Assembly (NCBI GenBank): GCA_038329965.1
Contig: JBBQNN010000019.1
Coordinates: 1 to 53,877, forward strand
Reading direction: 5' to 3'
Source: QHCA01 sp003244095
Lineage (GTDB): Bacteria > Actinomycetota > Actinomycetes > Mycobacteriales > QHCA01
Length of the DNA: 53,877 bases
The translations under genes were made by a program, and so were the position numbers. Under the pieces are notes generated by a model. That model had not been told where the DNA came from. It was given only the letters and a program-made list of their open reading frames with translations, and ran no database searches. Below are positions 17,085 to 24,494 of this stretch, in pieces; within the stretch, counting starts at the first letter, position 1, and every line of letters begins with the position of its first letter.

Positions 17085-17122
17085 TGAACGGAAGATGAAC
17101 GCTGGACCACCGGGAGTTGAAC
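17085..17122 (-). promoter_or_regulatory. PHO box (RegX3/PhoP-type direct repeats) upstream of pstS
   Basis: Read on the minus strand, GTTCA occurs at 17122-17118, 17100-17096 and 17089-17085. The last two form GTTCATCTTCCGTTCACATT with the exact 11-bp period of actinobacterial PHO boxes, and the first is exactly 22 bp (two periods) away, so three half-sites lie on the same helix face. Its place 48 bp before the pstS ATG and next to senX3-regX3 supports phosphate control. Confidence 0.85.
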
Positions 17123-17180
17123 GCTGCCTGGACGGCTCCGTGGCTGAAAGGGACGGCCTCCCGGCCGCCGTATCCGGTCG

Positions 17181-17834
17181 CTACTCCGCGACGATCACGG
17201 CCTCGCCGGTCACCAGGTAGATCACCCGGCGGGCCACCGCGACGGCGTGGTCGGCGAACCGCTCGAAGAATCGGCCGGCCAGCGCGATGTCGACCGCTGC
17301 CTCGACGCCGTGGCTCCAGTTGTCGGCGAGCATGACCGTGAACAGCTGGCGGTGCAGCTGGTCCATGACGTCGTCGTCGCTCTCCAGCTCCCTGGCCTGC
17401 TCGACGTCGCGGGTGGCGATGACGGCGCCGGCCTTGGTGATGATCCGCTCGGCGACCTGGGCCATCTCGAGGATGGCCGGCCGCAGCTCGATGGGGATCG
17501 CCGACTCCGGGTAGCGGCGGCGGGCCAGCTTGGCGAGGTTCAGCGCAAGGTCACCCGCACGTTCGAGGTCGGCCACCATGCGCAGGCTCGTGACGATGAT
17601 CCGCAGGTCGCTGGCGACGGGCTGCTGCTGGGCCAGCAGCTCGAAGCTGCGCTTCTCGATGTCGTGATAGACGGCGTCGATGATTTGGTCACCCTCGATG
17701 ACCGTCTCGGCCAATGCCAGGTCCGCGTCGAGCAACGCCGTACTGGTGCGCTGCATGGCGCTGGTCACCAGTCGCGTCATCTCGACGAGCTGGCTGGTGA
17801 TCTCGTCTAGTTCGTTGTGGTATGTGTCGCGCAC
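17181..17834 (-). CDS. phoU: Phosphate transport regulator PhoU
   Basis: 217 residues, all-helical, with the two symmetric PhoU repeats. The metal-binding motifs are visible as SLRMVADLERAGDLALNLAK (E/DxxxD type) and FFERFADHAVAVARRV. GTG 17834 follows GGAGGG by about 7 bp and gives the usual N-terminus VRDTYHNELDEI. PhoU links PstB transporter state to the SenX3 kinase and damps the phosphate response when Pi is plentiful. It is divergent from senX3 and lies upstream of pstS on the same strand, as its own unit since the PHO box sits between them. Confidence 0.95.
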   Translation of the reverse strand: MRDTYHNELDEITSQLVEMTRLVTSAMQRTSTALLDADLALAETVIEGDQIIDAVYHDIEKRSFELLAQQQPVASDLRIIVTSLRMVADLERAGDLALNLAKLARRRYPESAIPIELRPAILEMAQVAERIITKAGAVIATRDVEQARELESDDDVMDQLHRQLFTVMLADNWSHGVEAAVDIALAGRFFERFADHAVAVARRVIYLVTGEAVIVAE

Positions 17835-18002
17835 GTGTGTTCCCTCCGTGGAGGAGCTACTGGCAAGGCTGTGTGACCAGCAACCCAAGCCCAGGCTACC
17901 GGCGCATGGCCGCTCGCTAGCTCGTAGGTGAACATCCGGCGACTACTCGGCGAGCAGGCTCGGCTGAGCGTCAGCCGACGATCCGCCGGATAGCATGACC
18001 TC

Positions 18003-19166
18003 GTGTTGGGGCTGTTCGGACGAAGCGGTGGCAACCGCAATTCTGCCAATCTGGCACTCGACGAACATGCCGACGTTGCCGCGGTGTTGCAGACGATGGC
18101 GGCTGCCCTGGACTCCGGGATCGTCATCCTCGATGGCTACGACGTGATCCTGGCCAACGAGACGGCGCTGGCACTGCGCGTGGTGCAGGACACGACTGGT
18201 GGTCGTCCCCCTGCGCGCCTCGCCGCACTCGATGCTCGCTCGACCCTCTCCTCGCCGCCCCTGGCCCGCCTCGTCCGCAAGGCCCGTCACGACGGCGTGC
18301 GGATCGAGCAGGACCTCGAACTGCCCTGGGGCAACGGCACCCGCCCCATCAGCGTGACGGTCGCCCCGGTGCGCAACACCTTGCGCGTGGTGCTGCTCCT
18401 GCGCGACCTCACCGAGGCCCGCCGCGTCGAGGCGGTCCGCCGTGACTTCGTCGCCAGCGTCTCTCACGAGCTGAAGACGCCGGTGGGCGGCCTCCGCCTG
18501 CTTGCCGAGGCGGTTCGCGACGCGGCCGACGATCCCGACGCCGCGCGCCGCTTCGCCGACCGGATCGTGCACGAGGCCGACCGGCTCTCCGACCTGGTTC
18601 GCGACCTGCTGGACCTGTCCCGCCTCCAGGGGGGCGAGCCGCTGCCAGAGCCGGAGGCCGTGGCCGTCTGCCAGCTCACCCAGGACGCGGTCGACCGGGT
18701 GCGGGTGGCCGCCGACGCCGCACGCATCGAGATCGCGGTCGGCGACTGCGCCGACCTGCAGATCTGGGGTGACGAGCGGTCACTGCGCACCGCCCTGGTC
18801 AACCTGCTCGACAACGCGCTCATGTACTCCGCTTCGGGGTCCCGGATCGCCGTGGGCACCCGGACTGCTTGTCCCGGCGGCCAGGGGGAGGTCGAGATCT
18901 CCGTCACCGACCAGGGCCTGGGCATCTCACCGGCCGATCTCGACCGCGTGTTCGAGCGCTTCTACCGGGCCGATCCGGCGAGGTCCCGGCGCACCGGCGG
19001 GACCGGTCTGGGGCTGGCGATCACCAAGCACGCCGTCGAGAATGCCGGCGGCCGGGTCACCGTCTGGAGCAAGCTGGGTACGGGTTCGACGTTCACGATG
19101 CACCTGCCGCCACCGCCGTCGTCGGCCCGGGTGGCGACCGGGTCGACCGTACCGGAGTCTGCATGA
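18003..19166 (+). CDS. senX3: Phosphate-sensing histidine kinase SenX3, without visible membrane helices
   Basis: 387 residues. A PAS-like domain (about 25-140) is followed by HisKA with the phospho-acceptor H155 in FVASVSHELKTPVGG and a HATPase domain with NLLDNALMYS (N box), DQGLGI and GTGLGLAI. Partner and context (regX3 4 bp overlap, phoU divergent) make SenX3 secure. Oddly, the N-terminus (MLGLFGRSGGNRNSANLALD) has no transmembrane helix, whereas SenX3 of mycobacteria and streptomycetes starts with one or two. A TAG stop lies in frame just upstream of GTG 18003, so no longer protein is possible without a sequence error. Confidence 0.92.
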   Translation: MLGLFGRSGGNRNSANLALDEHADVAAVLQTMAAALDSGIVILDGYDVILANETALALRVVQDTTGGRPPARLAALDARSTLSSPPLARLVRKARHDGVRIEQDLELPWGNGTRPISVTVAPVRNTLRVVLLLRDLTEARRVEAVRRDFVASVSHELKTPVGGLRLLAEAVRDAADDPDAARRFADRIVHEADRLSDLVRDLLDLSRLQGGEPLPEPEAVAVCQLTQDAVDRVRVAADAARIEIAVGDCADLQIWGDERSLRTALVNLLDNALMYSASGSRIAVGTRTACPGGQGEVEISVTDQGLGISPADLDRVFERFYRADPARSRRTGGTGLGLAITKHAVENAGGRVTVWSKLGTGSTFTMHLPPPPSSARVATGSTVPESA

Positions 19167-19843
19167 CGCGGCTGCTGGTGATCGAGGACGAGGAGTCGTT
19201 CTCCGAGAGCCTGCAGTACATGCTCACCCGCGAGGGCTTCGAGGTGGCGATCGCGGCGACCGGCCCCGCCGGCCTCGAGGAGTTCGACCGCAGTGGCGCC
19301 GATCTGGTGCTGCTCGACCTGATGCTCCCGGGACTGCCCGGCACCGAGGTCTGCCGGGCGCTGCGGGTGCGCAGCGATGTCCCGGTGATCATGCTGACCG
19401 CCCGCGACAACGAGGTCGACAAGGTCGTCGGCCTGGAGCTGGGCGCGGACGACTACGTGACCAAGCCGTTCTCCGGTCGGGAGCTGGTGGCCCGCATCCG
19501 CGCGGTCCTGCGGCGGCGTACCGATGCGGGGGAGCCGACCGCCGCGGCCGTCGAGGCCGGGCCGGTCCGCATCGACGTCGACCGCCATGTCGTCACCGTC
19601 TCGGGTTCCACGATCGCTCTTCCGCTCAAGGAGTTCGAGCTGCTCGAACTCCTGGTACGCAACGCCGGGCGGGTGCTGACCAGGGACCAGATCATCTCCC
19701 GGGTGTGGGGTAGCGACTACTTCGGCGATACCAAGACCCTCAACGCCCACATCAAGCGCCTGCGTACCAAGGTCGAGACCGAGCCGTCGACTCCCCGGCA
19801 CCTGGTCACGATCCGTGGCCTGGGCTACAAGTTCGAGCCCTGA
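19163..19843 (+). CDS. regX3: Response regulator RegX3 (OmpR/PhoB family)
   Basis: 226 residues. The receiver domain has the acidic pocket (VIEDEESF), the phospho-acceptor Asp in LVLLDLMLPGLPG, the Thr in MLTARDNEVDK and the Lys in DDYVTKPFSG. The C-terminal winged helix contains LPLKEFELLELLVRNAGRVL and the recognition part TLNAHIKRLRTKVE. It binds GTTCA direct repeats and should activate the pstS promoter at the PHO box 17085-17122. ATG overlaps the senX3 stop by 4 bp. Its last 19 bp overlap the convergent phosphodiesterase gene. Confidence 0.95.
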   Translation: MTRLLVIEDEESFSESLQYMLTREGFEVAIAATGPAGLEEFDRSGADLVLLDLMLPGLPGTEVCRALRVRSDVPVIMLTARDNEVDKVVGLELGADDYVTKPFSGRELVARIRAVLRRRTDAGEPTAAAVEAGPVRIDVDRHVVTVSGSTIALPLKEFELLELLVRNAGRVLTRDQIISRVWGSDYFGDTKTLNAHIKRLRTKVETEPSTPRHLVTIRGLGYKFEP

Positions 19844-20586
19844 GCGCGGGCGCCCTGCACCGCGGCGGTCGCGGCGGCGCGCGCCACGGCCGGCCGGTCG
19901 CTGATCACGGCGTCGACGCCGAGCTGGGCGAGCCGGCGTACGTCCCGGCGGCGGTTGACCGTCCAGCAGGTCACGGTGGCACCGAGGCTGTGCGCGACGT
20001 CGACCAGCTGGGGTGATCGCAGCAGATCCGACACATGGGGGTGCAACTCGCCGTGCTGGCCGTCGAGCGTTCGGCGCAGCAGCACCTCGGCGGGCGTTCC
20101 GGGCCGGCCGAGCAGGGCGGTCCGGACGTACGAGCGACCGCTGTGCCGCAGAGCGAACCGGATCGTGCCGAGCAGCGCCGCGTCGAAGGACGAGACGGTG
20201 ACGGCCGGCCCGGGTGGCGCGACCTCCAGGGCGAGGCAGAGGGCCATGGCCGTGTGCAGCGCGGCGGCGGTCCCCGTCACCGGCTTGGCCTCGATGACCA
20301 GGCGCCCGCGGGCCGTCGCGAGCACCTCGTCCACGGTTGCGATGCGGTGGCCGCCGGCCAGGGCAACCCGGCGGATCTCGCCCAGCCTGCTGTTGGCGAT
20401 CACCAGCGGCCGGCCGGCCAGCCGCATCAGGTCACCGTCGTGGCTGCACACCAGCACCCCGTCGGCGGTGCGGCGCACGTCGATCTCCACACCGTCGGCC
20501 ACGCCGTCGAGCGCGGCCCGCACCGCGGCCACGGTGTTCTCCGGTCGCCGGGCGGAAGGGCTGCCGCGATGGGCCAGGACGAGCAC
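19825..20586 (-). CDS. Glycerophosphodiester phosphodiesterase
   Basis: About 253 residues from GTG 20586. It opens with LAHRGSPSARRPENT, the HRGxxxxxPENT motif, followed by GVEIDVRRTADGVLVCSHD, which supplies the metal-binding Glu/Asp and the catalytic His. RLVIEAKP carries the conserved Glu and Lys; VTCWTVNRRRDVRRLAQLGVDAVISDRP is the typical end of the TIM barrel. No signal peptide is seen, so the enzyme probably hydrolyses glycerophosphodiesters in the cytosol, releasing glycerol-3-phosphate. Its convergent overlap with regX3 fits a role in phosphate scavenging. An ATG at 20658 would add 24 residues without family similarity. Confidence 0.88.
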   Translation of the reverse strand: MLVLAHRGSPSARRPENTVAAVRAALDGVADGVEIDVRRTADGVLVCSHDGDLMRLAGRPLVIANSRLGEIRRVALAGGHRIATVDEVLATARGRLVIEAKPVTGTAAALHTAMALCLALEVAPPGPAVTVSSFDAALLGTIRFALRHSGRSYVRTALLGRPGTPAEVLLRRTLDGQHGELHPHVSDLLRSPQLVDVAHSLGATVTCWTVNRRRDVRRLAQLGVDAVISDRPAVARAAATAAVQGARAQGSNL

Positions 20587-20771
20587 GTACCCAGGCTTGC
20601 CGACCGACCTGGGCCACCCGGGTACCGCTGGGTGGCACCCAGATGACGATCTCCCCAACGACCGGCGCGCCTTGGTCCAGGCCCCCGCCCGGTGTTCACC
20701 GAATCTTCGCCGGGCCGCTTCCCCCGGAGGCCACCGGCATGGAGGACCCTGGGGCGCCGAAGGAGGTGGCC

Positions 20772-21860
20772 ATGCGGGTCGGGCGGATCATCGGCGTTCT
20801 CGACCCCGGTGGCGCCCAGCTGTCGGCACTGCGGTTGACCGAGGCACTGGGCGCGCTGGGGATCGTCAGCACCCGGCTGCTCGTCGGGGACGCCACCCCC
20901 GCGGGCCTCGCACTGGCCGAGCGGTTCCACCTCCCGGTCGAGGCCTTCCGGGTCTCCGAGGGGATCACCCAGGAGACCAGCCTGCAGTGGACGCCGTGCG
21001 AGGGCTTCGCCGAGTGGCTGGCACCTCGCCTTACCCAGGTGGACCTGGTGCACGGGCACATGTTCGGGGCATGGTGGGCCGCGGCCGCAGCGGCGCCGTG
21101 CGGCGTGCCCGTGCTCGCCAGCGAGCACAACGCTCTCACGTGGCCGGCTCAGGACCACACCGCCGCAGCGGCGCGGGCCGCGGCACGGCTAGCGGTGATG
21201 TTCGCCCACGGTCCCGCCGCCGGTGCCTTTGCCGAGCGGATCGGCCTGCCCCCCGACCGGATCCTGCCCGGGCGGTCGGCCATCGGCACGCTCGATCGCC
21301 GGCCGATCGCCGACCTGCCGGTGCCGCGGATCACGTTCGCCGGCCGATTCCGCGAGGACAAGGGCCCGGACCTGCTGGTCGAGGCCGTAGCGCGGCTCGC
21401 CGACCCCCCGCCGACCTACCTGGTCGGCGATGGTCCGATGCGATCGCGGTTGCTGTCCCTGGCCCGGCAGCGCGGGCTCGCCGATCTGGTCCGGCTGCCC
21501 GGATGGGTGCCGGCTCCCGAGCGGTGGATGGCCGGCTCCTCCGTGCATGTCGTCCCGTCCCGCGAGGAGGCGTGGTCGCAGAGCGCGGTCCTGGGCCTCG
21601 GCCTCGGTGTGCCCGTCGTGGGCACCCGGGTCGACGGCCTCCAGCACACCCTCGGCAGCGGGCGCGGCCTGCTCGTGCCCCCCGAGAAACCCGACGTGCT
21701 GGCCGCCGTACTCGCTGACGTGCTGGCCGGGCATCGTCCCGACCCGACGCCGGGTCGCCGGTACGCCGCGGAGTTCACCCCGCCAGCGGTTGCCGCCCGG
21801 TACGCGGAGGTGTACCGCTCCCCGCGCTGTCAGCTGACCGACGGGATCTTCAGTCGCTGA
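20772..21860 (+). CDS. GT4-family glycosyltransferase
   Basis: 362 residues in two Rossmann-like halves (GT-B fold). The N-terminal half has IIGVLDPGGAQLSALRLTEA and VDLVHGHMFGAWWAA; the C-terminal half has ITFAGRFREDKGPDLLVEA, YLVGDGPMRSRL and the EX7E-type nucleotide-sugar site at SREEAWSQSAVLGLGLGVPV. It transfers a hexose from a nucleotide sugar to an unknown acceptor, probably at the cytoplasmic membrane face. AGGAGG at 20761-20766 fixes the ATG at 20772. It is divergent from the phosphodiesterase and overlaps the convergent LysM gene by 31 bp at the 3' end. Confidence 0.88.
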   Translation: MRVGRIIGVLDPGGAQLSALRLTEALGALGIVSTRLLVGDATPAGLALAERFHLPVEAFRVSEGITQETSLQWTPCEGFAEWLAPRLTQVDLVHGHMFGAWWAAAAAAPCGVPVLASEHNALTWPAQDHTAAAARAAARLAVMFAHGPAAGAFAERIGLPPDRILPGRSAIGTLDRRPIADLPVPRITFAGRFREDKGPDLLVEAVARLADPPPTYLVGDGPMRSRLLSLARQRGLADLVRLPGWVPAPERWMAGSSVHVVPSREEAWSQSAVLGLGLGVPVVGTRVDGLQHTLGSGRGLLVPPEKPDVLAAVLADVLAGHRPDPTPGRRYAAEFTPPAVAARYAEVYRSPRCQLTDGIFSR

Positions 21861-23059
21861 TTCGGCAGGATGATGTACGGCGATTCGATGCCGTTGGCCT
21901 CGGCGATCCGTGGCCACAGCGTGGGGTCGCCGAGCCGCCGGCCCGCGATCACCCACAGCGAATCGCCCGGCCGCACGTGATAGCTGCCCCCGCTGTTCGG
22001 CGCCGGCGCCGGCACCGGCGACCCGATCGGGCCGATCGGGCCGGGCACGCCCGGCAGGTCCGTGATCGTTGCCATCGGCTCGAGACCGGGTGGCGTGCCC
22101 AGTTGGGGGAAGTTCAGCGCATAGTTGATGGCGCCAGCCGGGACGCCGGTGAGCCCACGGGTCAGATCGCCGGCGTTGCCGTTGAAGGCGCGGGACACTC
22201 CCACGCCGGACACGCCCGCGACGCCGGCACTGATGCCGACTCTCTTCCAGGCATCGAGGTCGGTGATGGACTTGTCGCCGAGCCAGAACTGGCCGATGGC
22301 ACTGGCGGTACCGCTGCGCGCCGCTGCCGCGGCGGCTGCACCCAGATAGGGATGGGCATCCAGCATCGTGCCGACGGCCGTCGTGTCGGCAATCGCGCCG
22401 ACACCGACGGTGAGCGCACCGTCGAACAGCACGTGGGTCACGTCGTCGGCCGACCAGCTGGCCGGGTCCAACGGGTTCTGGCCGTTGACGGCCTTCACGC
22501 CGCCGGTGGCCACCGCTGATGCGCCGGAGCCCAGCGCGAACCTCGCGGTCGTCGTCTCGATCGCGGTCAGGAGCGCCTCGACCGTGGCGACCTCCGCACC
22601 GAGCGTCTCGGCCAGCCAGATCGCGAAGGCACCCGCCTCCGCCTCCAGCGCAGCGGTGCCGACCGCGGCCGAGGCGCCGAAGGAGACCACCGTGAGGGCG
22701 ATGCCGACGACGGCCGTGGCCGCCATGGCGATCTTGAGGTGATTGGCCCTGACCTGTGCCTCGTGGATGACGTCGGCGATCCGGTCCAGGGCGACCGCCG
22801 CGTCATCGAGATGCTTGCCGTACTCCGCGATGCCGGGGACGAACTTCCTCCAGGTCCGCTGGAAGCCGTCGCTGTCCTTGCCGTGCCAGAAGTCCTGCAG
22901 GTCGGTGGCCACCGGGATGAGTGCCTGGACCCGGCCGTCCAGGTCACGGGAGAGCTTCCGGCACGCGGCTGCCGCCCGGCGGACCGCGTCCGGGTCGCCG
23001 CCGGGGTCGAGGATGCCGCCGAGCTTGGCGAAAAAGCCCGGCGCGTCAGCCACGGGCAC
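21830..23059 (-). CDS. WXG100-like protein with Ala/Gly-rich hydrophobic middle and C-terminal LysM domain
   Basis: 409 residues. The first 100 form a helical hairpin-like region with LQDFWHGKDSDGFQRTW, close to the WxG turn of WXG100/ESX substrates. Residues 105-330 are Ala/Gly-rich with hydrophobic stretches (AMAATAVVGIALTVVSFGASA) and no Cys. A Pro-rich linker (GVPGPIGPIGSPVPAPAP) leads to a LysM domain, YHVRPGDSLWVIAGRRLGDP to QRLKIPSVS, which binds peptidoglycan. No Sec signal is present, so export would need a type VII-like route. This is the architecture of ESX-type polymorphic toxins, but the place of the toxin is taken by LysM, so it is more likely a wall-associated structural protein or carrier. 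No esx or eccC gene is nearby. Confidence 0.7.
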   Translation of the reverse strand: MPVADAPGFFAKLGGILDPGGDPDAVRRAAAACRKLSRDLDGRVQALIPVATDLQDFWHGKDSDGFQRTWRKFVPGIAEYGKHLDDAAVALDRIADVIHEAQVRANHLKIAMAATAVVGIALTVVSFGASAAVGTAALEAEAGAFAIWLAETLGAEVATVEALLTAIETTTARFALGSGASAVATGGVKAVNGQNPLDPASWSADDVTHVLFDGALTVGVGAIADTTAVGTMLDAHPYLGAAAAAAARSGTASAIGQFWLGDKSITDLDAWKRVGISAGVAGVSGVGVSRAFNGNAGDLTRGLTGVPAGAINYALNFPQLGTPPGLEPMATITDLPGVPGPIGPIGSPVPAPAPNSGGSYHVRPGDSLWVIAGRRLGDPTLWPRIAEANGIESPYIILPNQRLKIPSVS

Positions 23060-23232
23060 CGAGCGGGATCGAGTCGGGTTGCCCGGGCGGTGGCCAGACC
23101 GCCCAGACAGCCCGCCCGTCGCATTCGCTTCTCACGCCTTCGAGAGTCACACCGCGAGTTGGCCGCCCACCGACTCGTTTGTGGCCGTGAGGTGACCGCT
23201 GCGTGACTTTGTCCGGTGTCCGGTGTCCGGTC

Positions 23233-24243
23233 TCAGGGCGCCGGCGGGTTGGCGAATCGGCGGTCGCGTACCGCTGTGCGGAAACGCGTGGCGGCCTCCG
23301 CGTCGTCGCGGGCCGGCGCGGCCAGCAGGTCGAACAGGATCTGCATCGCATCGGCCAGCCCGACGGGCTGGCCGTCGATGTCGCGCTCCCAGGGGCGGGC
23401 CGGCCAGACGCCGGGATCCCGCGGCGCGTGCAGGACGAGCGTCGCGTCGGTGGCACCCGACGCGGGTACGAATCCGTGCCCGGACAGGTCGGCCAGCCGG
23501 TGCGCGTAGACGGCGACCTGCACAGGGTGCCGCCACGGTGCGAGCAGGTCGGCCGCGATGTCGCCCGACAGGACCGCGGCGCTGCCCGGCACCCTCGCCA
23601 GCGCGGACAGGGCCGCCCTGGTCTGGGTGCGCAGCCCGTCGAGTGAGTACCAGTAACTGCTGGCCCCCCGATGGCCGGGATACCGCGCCAGCCACCAGTC
23701 GGCCAGCGCGTCCCAACTCGTCGGTGCGTAGCCACGGGTGTCGCGGCCGACCAGGCCGGCTGCGGTCAGTGCCGCGAGGACCTGCGACACGCGAGCCTGC
23801 GACGTGCCGGCGCGAGTCGCCAGGTCCCGCTGTCGAAGGGGGGCGTCTTCGAGCAGGCTGCGTACGGCGGTCAGCGTCCCCCAGGGCACCCGGTGGCGTA
23901 GGGCGCCTCGCCCGACCGGATGCGCGACAGCGGTCGGCTGCGTCGCGGACGGCGCGGAGTAGGAGATCTGCTCGCCCGGCAGGCTGACGAGCGCGACGCC
24001 GGACGTCGTGACGATCGACCAGCCCTGGTCCACGGCCGCCGCGAGCAGCCTGGGCGTGGCCCGGGGCACGACGAGCAGACTCGCCGGCGCGCTGGGACGG
24101 GGCAGTTGTGCCGGCGAGGGTACCCACGAGAGCACCGTGAACGCGAACGTCGCCTCGGCACCGGAGGGCGCGCGCAACCGTACGTGGTCGGCGTCGGTCA
24201 CCAGGACGCGGAGGCCGGCGTCGGTGAGTACCTGCTGCCACAC
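23233..24243 (-). CDS. Winged-helix regulator, AbiEi-antitoxin-like architecture
   Basis: 336 residues. A central winged helix reads LLEDAPLRQRDLATRAGTSQARVSQVLAAL and GLVGRDTRGYAPT, typical MarR/AbiEi type. Before it is an alpha/beta segment (LLVVPRATPRLLAAAVDQGW) that resembles a truncated nuclease-like fold, and after it comes a nucleotidyltransferase-like or regulatory region with LSGDIAADLLAPWRHPVQVA. Similar proteins are annotated as type IV toxin-antitoxin AbiEi family regulators in actinobacteria. No AbiEii nucleotidyltransferase partner is adjacent, so a solitary transcription regulator is more likely. It is divergent from ctaD across a 251-bp region with a large hairpin. Confidence 0.55.
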   Translation of the reverse strand: MWQQVLTDAGLRVLVTDADHVRLRAPSGAEATFAFTVLSWVPSPAQLPRPSAPASLLVVPRATPRLLAAAVDQGWSIVTTSGVALVSLPGEQISYSAPSATQPTAVAHPVGRGALRHRVPWGTLTAVRSLLEDAPLRQRDLATRAGTSQARVSQVLAALTAAGLVGRDTRGYAPTSWDALADWWLARYPGHRGASSYWYSLDGLRTQTRAALSALARVPGSAAVLSGDIAADLLAPWRHPVQVAVYAHRLADLSGHGFVPASGATDATLVLHAPRDPGVWPARPWERDIDGQPVGLADAMQILFDLLAAPARDDAEAATRFRTAVRDRRFANPPAP

Positions 24244-24326
24244 GGGGAGCCGCCCTGAGATAAGTGTTACAGGCGCATTTCCTACTGGGCTTATATTCGC
24301 ACCTCAGCGGCCGGAAGGCGAACCAA

Positions 24327-24380
24327 CGCCCTTCGGGCATGGCGCGCGCTCCGGCCACGGCACGGCGATGCCCGAGGGCG
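24327..24380. other. Inverted repeat in the ctaD upstream region
   Basis: CGCCCTTCGGGCAT (24327-24340) is complementary, with one bulged base, to ATGCCCGAGGGCG (24368-24380), 27 bases apart. GGAAGGCG before it and CGCTTCC after it extend the stem imperfectly. It lies 115-170 bp upstream of the ctaD start between two divergent genes. It could be an mRNA leader structure, an operator or a terminator relic. The rest of 24244-24494 holds an AT-richer patch (24263-24298, with TATATT at 24292) that could be a promoter, but I cannot assign it with confidence. Confidence 0.35.
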
Positions 24381-24494
24381 CTTCCGCCCGACCGTCCGGT
24401 GATCCCGAGGGGGTACGGACTAGAGTTGCCGTCGAGGCGGCGCCGGTCGTCTGATGGAGCCTTGAGTCGCTGGACGGCCAGGAGGAGTTTCGAC

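Noticed and set aside
17927..17933. GGTGAAC between phoU and senX3 as a second PHO box
   Set aside because: Only a single half-site; no second TGAAC at 11-bp spacing.
23233..24243. Complete AbiE toxin-antitoxin system
   Set aside because: Only the regulator-like gene is present; no AbiEii nucleotidyltransferase is adjacent.
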